Source of the DNA: Fuerstiella sp.
Lineage (GTDB): Bacteria > Planctomycetota > Planctomycetia > Planctomycetales > Planctomycetaceae
Reading direction: 5' to 3'
Length of the DNA stretch: 64,000 nt
Assembly: GCA_022447225.1 (NCBI GenBank)
Contig: JAKVAZ010000001.1
Span: 527,824 to 591,823 of the forward strand
Below, piece by piece: positions 57,940-64,000 of the stretch. Under the pieces are notes generated by a model. The model made no database searches and was not told the origin of the DNA. It saw only the letters and a program-made list of their open reading frames with translations. Position 1 is the first letter of the stretch, and every line of letters starts with the position of its first letter. Both the position numbers and the translations under genes were made by a program.

Positions 57940-58314
57940 TCAGACCTCTTCGTTCACCGGGTCTGATTCCGCCGGGTCATCTGTTTCGTCAGAATGAACA
58001 ATTTCGCTCACGGATCTGTCACGACGATGATCCTTGAGTTTCTCCTTGTATCGATGGACCTGATGTTCCATTTTTTGCAACGTTCTGTCGAAGGTTGCTC
58101 CTGCATCTTCGCCTTCGACATGCGCCACGATGGTGTGATAACCCTCAATTTCCACCAGCATTTCGACGTTGACTCGTTCTGCTTCAAACTCGAATGTCAC
58201 ATTGATTTCACTTACCTGGCCCAGATAACGAACCAGTTTTTCTGATTTTCGAGTCACATATTCGTTTAGATCCGGCTTGATATTGCCGTGTCTGGCAGTA
58301 ATCGCAACCTGCAT
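57940..58314 (-). CDS. hpf: Ribosome hibernation promoting factor (short form)
   Basis: Ribosome-associated hibernation factor of 124 residues, short HPF/YfiA type without the long C-terminal dimerisation domain. The beta-alpha-beta-beta-beta-alpha fold reads MQVAITARHGNIKPDLNEYV, LVRYLGQVSEINVTFE, NVEMLVEIEGYHTIVAHVEG and ATFDRTLQKMEHQVHRYKEK. The tail is polar and acidic. ATG 58314 is the family start; the frame is open 28 codons upstream. Grouping with ptsN and ptsH is a common arrangement around rpoN in other bacteria, and here rpoN itself is absent. Confidence 0.9.
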   Translation of the reverse strand: MQVAITARHGNIKPDLNEYVTRKSEKLVRYLGQVSEINVTFEFEAERVNVEMLVEIEGYHTIVAHVEGEDAGATFDRTLQKMEHQVHRYKEKLKDHRRDRSVSEIVHSDETDDPAESDPVNEEV

Positions 58315-58617
58315 CGAATGTCTTTCTGCCGAAACTCTGCACCGAATCCCCGGGGGGACTCCCAAAGATGTCGCACAAGGCCACCGGGAGCTGAACACTC
58401 ATCGACGACAAATTGATTTTAGCCACGGGCCCAGTCGAAGGAAAGTGCCGCCCTGTGGTTCCCGGCGGAAAGAACTTCGGCAGAACGGTCCGAATACGCA
58501 TAACCCGCTGTCATCTCGGTGATTCATTGTTGACAGATCGGTTCTCTCGTCGTTCAATCGCGCTTCGCTTTGTTCTCATACGTTCGCGGCCGGTATGCCG
58601 TTCCTTTCGCCTCTGAC

Positions 58618-59772
58618 ATGGCTATGCCGCAATTCGATTTTATTGCCACCGCCACCTTTGGTCTGGAAAATGTGGTTGCACGGGAGCTACAGGACCTCGG
58701 ATACACGAATTGTCAGGTTTCTGACGGACGGGTCCTGTTTTCCGGAAATGAACAGGACATTGCCCGCTGCAACCTGTGGCTGAGGTCGGCCGACCGTCTG
58801 TTGATTCGGGTGGGTGAATTTTCTGCCGGTGATTTTGGAGCACTTTTCGACAAAACAATTGATCTGCCGTGGAATGAACTCCTGCCGGTCGATGCGGAAT
58901 TCCCGGTCAGCGGCCGTTCTGTCCGGTCCAGACTCAAGAGCGTTCCCAGCGTGCAGGGCTGCGTGAAAAAAGCGATCGTGGAAAATCTGAAACGCCGATA
59001 CAACCGTTTCCGGTTCGACGAGTCCGGTACAAAATATCCCATTGAAATTTCCCTGCTGAAAGACGTGGCCACTTTAACTATTGATACTTCCGGTCCCGGA
59101 TTACACAAACGCGGCTATCGACAGTTAGCGGGGCGAGCTCCTCTGCGGGAAACAATGGCAGCCGGTCTGGTACAGTTGAGCTACTGGAATCGTGAGCGGC
59201 TGTTGATCGATCCCTTCTGTGGCAGCGGAACAATTCCCATAGAAGCGGCCCTCCTGGGACGTAATATGGCGCCTGGTCTGGGACGTTCGTTTCTGTGTGA
59301 AGACTGGCACTGGATAGATCGGAGTGTCTTTCGCGAAGCACGCACTGCCGCCAGAGATGCCCGTCTGCCAAAGCTGCCCGAAACAATTCTGGCCTATGAC
59401 CACGATCCGGCTGCCATTCGCCTTTCAGAACGCGGTGCCACGGACGCCGGTGTGGCTGTCGACATTCAGTTTCGTCGCCAGGAAGTCAGTGACCTTAAAT
59501 CGAAGCGAGAGTACGGCTGCATTGTCACCAATCCGCCGTACGGGGAGCGACTGGGTGAAACCGATGAAGTTGAGGCCGTGTATCGCGAACTGGGGCGAGT
59601 TTTTGCTCCACTGAGCACATGGAGTATCTATGTGCTCACGTCGAACCGCTGGTTCGAAAAGCATTATGGTTGTCGAGCATCTCGGCGCCGTAAACTGTAC
59701 AACGGTCGACTGGAGTGCCAGTACTACCAGTACCCTGGACCCCGGCCGCCGGATCCGCAATCATTTGAGTAA
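58618..59772 (+). CDS. THUMP-domain class I RNA methyltransferase (RlmL/RlmK N-terminal type)
   Basis: A 384-residue methyltransferase probably acting on 23S rRNA guanine N2. The N-terminal ferredoxin-like and THUMP domains (FDFIATATFGLENVVAREL, VVSDG-type turn, SVQGCVKKAIVENLKRRY) lead into the Rossmann domain with the SAM site LLIDPFCGSGTIPIEAAL and the catalytic motif NPPY (N305-Y308, IVTNPPYGERLG). It lacks the second methyltransferase half of E. coli RlmKL, so it resembles the RlmL part alone. ATG 58618 (MAMPQFDFIATATFG) is preferred over the longer frame from 58570; ATG 58624 is an alternative. It is divergent from hpf. Confidence 0.9.
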   Translation: MAMPQFDFIATATFGLENVVARELQDLGYTNCQVSDGRVLFSGNEQDIARCNLWLRSADRLLIRVGEFSAGDFGALFDKTIDLPWNELLPVDAEFPVSGRSVRSRLKSVPSVQGCVKKAIVENLKRRYNRFRFDESGTKYPIEISLLKDVATLTIDTSGPGLHKRGYRQLAGRAPLRETMAAGLVQLSYWNRERLLIDPFCGSGTIPIEAALLGRNMAPGLGRSFLCEDWHWIDRSVFREARTAARDARLPKLPETILAYDHDPAAIRLSERGATDAGVAVDIQFRRQEVSDLKSKREYGCIVTNPPYGERLGETDEVEAVYRELGRVFAPLSTWSIYVLTSNRWFEKHYGCRASRRRKLYNGRLECQYYQYPGPRPPDPQSFE

Positions 59773-59939
59773 TTCGTTTTTCTCAACCAGCTTTCGAAGA
59801 CGGATGACTCACCGCTCTCATCATCGATTCGGGTTTGGACGGACATCAAACTTTTGGTCATGGTTAAACTAAACCGGCATTCGAGTTTACAATTCCGCAA
59901 CGGAAACCCATACGTCAGTCAGGCAGCAGGAATCAAAAT

Positions 59940-60161
59940 ATGAAGATTTCAATCACCTATTGTGTGATGTGAAACTACACACCACAGGCTGTCGGTCTGG
60001 CAGCAGCAATTAAAGAATCGACTGGCGTCGAAGCTGAGCTCATTGAAAGCTCGGGCGGAATATTTGATGTAAAAGTCGACGACAGAATGATTTACAGCAA
60101 ACATGAGACGAATCGATTTCCGGAACACTCGGAAATACTAAGCCAGCTGCAAACGTCGTAA
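59940..60161 (+). CDS. SelW/Rdx-family selenoprotein (in-frame UGA as selenocysteine)
   Basis: A 73-residue thioredoxin-like protein read through a UGA at 59970-59972. The start is MKISITYCVM, then selenocysteine U11, then NYTPQAVGLAAAIKE, giving a C8-x-x-U11 redox motif at the end of the first strand as in Rdx (SelW/SelT/SelH) proteins. The second half has the family pattern AELIESSGGIFDVKVDD, then MIYSKHETNRFP, then SEILSQL. AGGA lies 8 bases before ATG 59940. Without UGA recoding the product would be only 10 residues, yet the frame stays open for 62 further codons and matches the family. A SECIS-like hairpin lies at 59988-60004. Rdx proteins are probably thiol oxidoreductases, but their partners are unclear. 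selA-selD are not in the window. Confidence 0.9.
59988..60004 (+). promoter_or_regulatory. Bacterial SECIS element of the selenoprotein gene
   Basis: Stem GCTGTC/GGCAGC (6 bp, one G-U) with the five-base apical loop GGTCT. The loop starts 21 bases after the UGA at 59970-59972. The E. coli fdhF element also has a GGUCU loop, 18 bases after its UGA, where SelB binds. The hairpin lies inside the coding region, as bacterial SECIS elements do. Confidence 0.8.
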
Positions 60162-60276
60162 GACTGCAACTCCATGTTGCTGACGCTGTATGTGGTCAGA
60201 ATCCTGTCCCGTATGCGTAGAGTCGGACAGCTCAGCGTCGCTGTGTCACTGCAGGAACGGGAACAGTGATGGCCTG

Positions 60277-61116
60277 TCAGCAGCGGAAGACCTCAATCGT
60301 TTGTGATTCCGGCAGCACACCGGCCTGTTTTGCCCGCTGAGAAAGCTGGTCGAGTGCGTCACTCCCGGTTTGACCCAGATCGACCGTCCATTCGTTGACA
60401 TACAGGTCGACGTGCTGCATCAGCACGTCATCGTCGAATTCCTGGGCGAAGCGTCTCATCGTTGGGAGCGCCGCCTGTCGGTCTGACATTGCATACAGCA
60501 GGGAATCATAAATTGTTGCCTGTACGGCGCTGATCACGTCTGTTGGCAGCGAACGGCGAGCTACGATCCCTCCCAGCGGAAGCGGACAGGTGGTTTCCGT
60601 TTCCCAGCGGGTACCCAGGTCCTCGACCAGAGAAAGTCCGGCCTGTTTCCAGGTAAAACGGCCTTCGTGAATACAGACTCCGAAGTCAGCCTGATTGCGT
60701 TCCAGCGCCGGCATGATTTCGGAAAAAACAACGTGACGGACGCGAGTCGTCTGATGATGAAACAGCTGAAACAGCAGTGCCGCAGTAGTGTCTTCACCTG
60801 GGCAGAGTGTTATCTGGCTTTCGTCGAGCGGAACGATGTCCGGGCGAGTCGCCAGCAGCAACGGACCGACCTGATAGCCCAGTGCCGATCCGGACGGCAA
60901 AACAATGGTTTCATCGGTCATTTTCAGTGCTGCATGAAAGCTCGTTTTTGCAGCATCAAAGTCACCGGCAAACAGGCGGTCATTGAGTTGCTGGATATCC
61001 AGCAACTCCAGCCGAAACTCCAGACCTCGCCAGTCAACGGCTTTGGTCATCAAAGCATGGAATGCAAATGTGTCATTGGGACACGTGGAAATTGCCAGAT
61101 GAATCGGCCTCGCCAC
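60277..61116 (-). CDS. mqnD: 1,4-dihydroxy-6-naphthoate synthase
   Basis: Enzyme of the futalosine route to menaquinone, converting cyclic de-hypoxanthine futalosine to dihydroxynaphthoate; periplasmic-binding-protein-like fold of about 279 residues. The start LAISTCPNDTFAFHALM is the MqnD signature, followed by DIQQLNDRLFAGDFDAAKTSF, SALGYQVGPLL and the GGIVARRSLP segment. I placed the start at GTG 61116 (VARPIHLAIS), which avoids overlap with the upstream SirB1 gene and matches the family length; the open frame extends to 61263. GAAGAGA lies about 9 bases upstream. Other menaquinone genes are not in the window. Confidence 0.88.
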   Translation of the reverse strand: MARPIHLAISTCPNDTFAFHALMTKAVDWRGLEFRLELLDIQQLNDRLFAGDFDAAKTSFHAALKMTDETIVLPSGSALGYQVGPLLLATRPDIVPLDESQITLCPGEDTTAALLFQLFHHQTTRVRHVVFSEIMPALERNQADFGVCIHEGRFTWKQAGLSLVEDLGTRWETETTCPLPLGGIVARRSLPTDVISAVQATIYDSLLYAMSDRQAALPTMRRFAQEFDDDVLMQHVDLYVNEWTVDLGQTGSDALDQLSQRAKQAGVLPESQTIEVFRC

Positions 61117-61135
61117 AATCTGCTGTCTCTTCAGT

Positions 61136-61996
61136 TCAGTTGTACTGAGGAATTTGTTTTTGTGCTTCTCGCAAATGGTGCTGCAGCACAGGGCGTTCCT
61201 GAATTGTACAGACGCTGACGCAGTGTTCCAGCAGGTCTGCTGCCTCACCCGGCCGCCCGGCACGCAAAGTCAGAATGGCCAGATCACGTCTTTCCCGCCA
61301 GGAACCTGGCTTGAGGCAGGCCAGGCGACGCTGCACTTTCAACGCAGACTTCCACTGTTCTTTGGAACCGAACAGTGTCTTGAGGTTATTGAGCATGCGA
61401 ATAATGATGACGCGTTCGCTGACCGGCTTCAGAATTGGATAAATTTCAGCAGTTGGTAACTCAGTCACTTCATGCAGCCACTCCACGCATTCCATTTCGT
61501 CCATGATGTGTCCGCCTCGAAACGGATCAACATAGATGATTCCTGCATCACTGTTGAGTCGCGTGATGAAGTGGGATGGTGCAGAGATACCTTCCAGAGG
61601 AATGCCCAGTTCACTGGCAATGGCCATATAAACGACCGACAGCGTAATCGGCAAACCCCGTCCGGTTTCCAGTACCCGATTCAGATAACAGGCGTCCGGC
61701 TGTTCAAAGCAACTTTCGTCACCACACAGATTCAGGTCAGTTGTCAGATGACTGATGAGCAGTTTGAGTTCGTTGAAATCGTCACCGGCCAGAGCGACAG
61801 GGCGGGTCAACGCGGCCACCGACGAACGAAGAGTTTTTAACGTGGGTGCAAAGTCCAGATCCGGCTGTTCGTCTCGAGAAATTTCCAGGGCGGCCACTAC
61901 CAGATCGATATCAGATTCCCGGCGAACCATTCGCTGGAACTGTGTATCGTCTTTGAATGACCGGGTTGCAGACATCAGGATATCAGCAGCAGACAA
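61136..61996 (-). CDS. SirB1 family protein (transglutaminase-like with TPR)
   Basis: A 286-residue cytosolic protein of the SirB1 group. The transglutaminase-like core includes CYLNRVLETGRGLPITLSVVY and the stretch GIPLEGISAPSHFITRL with the family histidine, then DPFRGGHIMD. The C-terminal part (about 200-280) holds tetratricopeptide-like helices (MLNNLKTLFGSKEQWKSALK, LAILTLRAGRPGEAADLLEH). The biochemical role is not established; relatives are often found near peptide release factor methyltransferase genes. Its stop is 20 bases upstream of the mqnD start, so the two are probably cotranscribed. Confidence 0.85.
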   Translation of the reverse strand: MSAADILMSATRSFKDDTQFQRMVRRESDIDLVVAALEISRDEQPDLDFAPTLKTLRSSVAALTRPVALAGDDFNELKLLISHLTTDLNLCGDESCFEQPDACYLNRVLETGRGLPITLSVVYMAIASELGIPLEGISAPSHFITRLNSDAGIIYVDPFRGGHIMDEMECVEWLHEVTELPTAEIYPILKPVSERVIIIRMLNNLKTLFGSKEQWKSALKVQRRLACLKPGSWRERRDLAILTLRAGRPGEAADLLEHCVSVCTIQERPVLQHHLREAQKQIPQYN

Positions 61997-62321
61997 ACGG
62001 TAGTACCTCGGGGAACTGACGCAGTTTCAACCGCGGGACCATGACTATAGTCACGTAACAGAATTGTCACAATGGCGAGATCTTCGTTTGATTATCAGCA
62101 GAAACCGCTGATTGACTATCATTGACGATTGACAGGGATTCGTTGAAGCGGTGCGCCGGTGGCTCGTGTTGATCAGAAAAGTTTACTCATGATTCACGGT
62201 CCTGCGGCCGTTCATTTGACCGGGTTGTTGTCGCGTCGTAAGGTGACCGTACTTAACCCAAACGGGTTTTGATGAGGACACTTTGTCACATGTGCTTTCT
62301 GATGTCTGCGGATTCCCAATT
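61997..62321. other. Divergent intergenic region upstream of the sugar ABC operon
   Basis: About 325 bases with no gene. It holds a 6-bp inverted repeat ATCAGC/GCTGAT (62094-62112) followed by three ATTGAC copies starting at 62111, 62121 and 62128, and a small AACCC/GGGTT hairpin near 62255-62270. Regulation of the transporter operon is plausible here. Confidence 0.4.
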
Positions 62322-63473
62322 ATGAACTGTCTGAATCGCAAGTCGCTGATTCTTCTTTGTTGTCTGGTTTGGATTTGTGGCTGTGCGTCCGGCGATTCGT
62401 CCTCCGAATCAGGTGAGACACCGGAAAATGGCGGAGCAGCATCATCAGACGATCAACCGAATGTGGCTTACGTCACAAATGGAATCGCTTCTTTCTGGGT
62501 CATCGCAGAAAAAGGAGCGCTTGACGGTGGTAAAGAATTTGGTGCACAAGTCCAGGTGTTGATGCCTGGCACCGACGGTGTGGGGGATCAAAAACGCATG
62601 TGTCAGGACTTGCTGGCGCAGGGAATTGAGGGCATTGCCATCAGCCCCATCGACCCCGAAAATCAGGGAGATCTTCTCAACGAGATCTCGCAGAACACGA
62701 ACATGATCACTCACGATTCCGATGCGCCGAATAGTGAACGGCATTGTTACGTCGGAATGGACAACTACGCTGCCGGTCGGATGTGCGGAGAACTGGTAAA
62801 GGAAGCAATGCCCGAAGGCGGGAGCGTGATGATCTTTGTTGGCCGCCTGGGTCAGGCCAACGCCAGACAGCGGCGACAGGGAGTGATCGACGAGCTGCTT
62901 GATCGCCCGGCGGATCCCAATCGGTACGACGATCCAAATGACGGCGAACAGAAGAATGAAAAATACACAATCCTTGACACGCGCACAGATGGTTTTGATT
63001 TCTCCAAAGCCAAAGAACAGGCACAGGACGCTATCGCACGTTATCCCGACCTTGGCTGCATGGTCGGTTTATTCGCTTACAACCCACCACTGATTTTGGA
63101 TTCAGTTCGCGACGCCGGAAAGATTGGTCAAATCAAAATCATCGGCTTTGACGAAGACGAGGCCTGTCTCAAGGGAATCGCCGATGGAGAAATCCATGGA
63201 ACGACGGTTCAGAATCCCTATGAGTACGGTCGCAGATCCGTTGAAATACTCACAGGCCTCGCAAAAGGTGATCAGTCGGTACTCCCGGAAGGGGGCGTTT
63301 TGCATATTCCGGCTCGTAATATTCGGGCAGACACCGTGGCCGACTTCCACCAGAATCTGAAAACGCTGCTGGCAGAAGGCAGTCGTGCGACAACCGGTAA
63401 GGTCAACGATGAATCAGTCGCCGAACCGAACCCGGAAGGAGACGCGGCTGAGTCGTCGTCGGCCGAGGAATGA
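62322..63473 (+). CDS. Sugar ABC transporter substrate-binding lipoprotein
   Basis: Periplasmic binding protein of the ribose/galactose (PBP type I) group, 384 residues. The signal sequence [21 protein letters not shown] ends in a lipobox with C21, so it is membrane-anchored. The mature protein has the type I fold: [55 protein letters not shown] and [20 protein letters not shown]. The frame is open from TTG 62283 but ATG 62322 begins the lipoprotein signal directly. Its stop overlaps the ATPase start (ATGA at 63470-63473). The exact sugar is unknown. Confidence 0.9.
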   Translation: MNCLNRKSLILLCCLVWICGCASGDSSSESGETPENGGAASSDDQPNVAYVTNGIASFWVIAEKGALDGGKEFGAQVQVLMPGTDGVGDQKRMCQDLLAQGIEGIAISPIDPENQGDLLNEISQNTNMITHDSDAPNSERHCYVGMDNYAAGRMCGELVKEAMPEGGSVMIFVGRLGQANARQRRQGVIDELLDRPADPNRYDDPNDGEQKNEKYTILDTRTDGFDFSKAKEQAQDAIARYPDLGCMVGLFAYNPPLILDSVRDAGKIGQIKIIGFDEDEACLKGIADGEIHGTTVQNPYEYGRRSVEILTGLAKGDQSVLPEGGVLHIPARNIRADTVADFHQNLKTLLAEGSRATTGKVNDESVAEPNPEGDAAESSSAEE

Positions 63474-64000
63474 CAACCCAAACGCCTGAACCACTACTGC
63501 TTGAGGTTCGCACCGTTACCAAACGCTTTCCCGGCGTAACGGCATTGCTTGATGTCAGTCTGAAGTTGCATCGTGGCGAGGTGCTTGCGCTGATCGGGGA
63601 AAACGGTGCCGGCAAAAGCACGCTCATGAAAATTCTCGCGGGCGTGCAGGGGCCCGATGCGGGACGTATTCTGATTGATGGGCAGGATGTGACCATCAAC
63701 AGTGTACAGGCAGCACAAGCTCTTGGTATTGCGCTCATCCATCAGGAACTCAATCTGTCCGACAACCTGGACATCGGGGCCAATATTTTCCTGGGGCGCG
63801 AACCTCGACGCTATGGCCTGATCGATTCCCGTGCAATTCGTCAAAAGTGTGTCGAGTTACTGGGCCGAGTCGGCCTGGATGTTCCACCGGAGACGATCGT
63901 CCATCGTCTGCCTATTGGTCAACAACAACTCGTAGAAATCGCCCGCGCACTTTCCATCGATGCTCGGGTGTTGATCATGGACGAACCCACTTCAAGCCTT
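63470..64000 (+). CDS. Sugar ABC transporter ATP-binding protein (RbsA-like), truncated by the window end
   Basis: The first 177 codons of a double-ATPase of the simple-sugar transport group (CUT2). Walker A is GENGAGKST (43-51), the Q-loop is HQELNLSDN, the signature-region [15 protein letters not shown] is a normal variant for this group, and Walker B is [11 protein letters not shown] at the very end of the window. The start ATG overlaps the stop of the binding-protein gene, so the operon is translated as a unit. The second ATPase half and the permease must lie beyond 64000. Confidence 0.92.
   Translation, partial: MTTQTPEPLLLEVRTVTKRFPGVTALLDVSLKLHRGEVLALIGENGAGKSTLMKILAGVQGPDAGRILIDGQDVTINSVQAAQALGIALIHQELNLSDNLDIGANIFLGREPRRYGLIDSRAIRQKCVELLGRVGLDVPPETIVHRLPIGQQQLVEIARALSIDARVLIMDEPTSSL

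Noticed and set aside
62245-62275. AACCC/GGGTT hairpin with TTTT as a terminator
   Set aside because: Only 5 bp of stem and it sits just upstream of a gene start in the same direction; too weak to call.

Overview
The window looks like a piece of a planctomycete chromosome. The evidence is the mix of divergent core genes with families that are typical of that phylum: a DUF6807 (PmoA-like) protein, a DUF2062 protein, a SirB1 protein, a single-chain proline dehydrogenase/aldehyde dehydrogenase without a DNA-binding domain, a long Pro/Ser-rich protein ending in a YHS-like domain, and a decayed FHA-domain gene. Gene order is loose, intergenic gaps of 300-800 bases are common and operons are short. 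I saw no rRNA, tRNA, CRISPR array, insertion sequence or phage gene. The phylum assignment is inference from gene content.

Left third (1-26842): an enolase-superfamily epimerase; a broken FHA gene; a coupled set of class IV aminotransferase, exported amidohydrolase and sodium/solute symporter; the repeat-containing YHS-like protein; an envelope set (S49 peptidase, apolipoprotein N-acyltransferase, small lipoprotein); a DUF2062 membrane protein; PTS enzyme I; RNase G/E followed by ribosomal protein L21; a family 2 glycosyltransferase; a frameshifted nitrilase; serC; prs; mutS; and an exported double-rhodanese sulfurtransferase.

Middle third (26843-48771): an alpha/beta hydrolase; an ABC permease/ATPase pair without a binding protein; a DUF6807 protein; a VKOR-thioredoxin fusion for disulfide chemistry; a Gfo/Idh oxidoreductase; ahcY with a hairpin-rich leader; a CPBP protease; trpC; a NUDIX-type protein; a YbjN/CesT-like exported protein; the bifunctional proline catabolic enzyme; a di-heme cytochrome c peroxidase; an MnmE-like GTPase that lacks the MnmE C-terminal cysteine; and a small surface protein.

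Right third (48772-64000): a four-gene exopolysaccharide locus (Wza-like exporter, Wzc-like tyrosine kinase, O-antigen ligase-like protein with a repeat tail, polyprenyl-phosphate sugar transferase); a minus-strand set hpf-ptsN-ptsH which, with the distant enzyme I, would make a regulatory phosphotransfer chain without any sugar permease in view; a THUMP-domain RNA methyltransferase; a very small SelW/Rdx-type selenoprotein; mqnD and a SirB1 protein; and the start of a sugar ABC transporter operon that runs off the window.

The most notable item is the selenoprotein gene at 59940-60161. It reads C-V-M-(UGA)-N, continues as a normal Rdx protein for 62 codons after the UGA, and carries a 6-bp hairpin with a GGUCU apical loop just downstream of the UGA, as in the Escherichia coli formate dehydrogenase SECIS. 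A standard gene caller would miss it because it breaks at the in-frame UGA.
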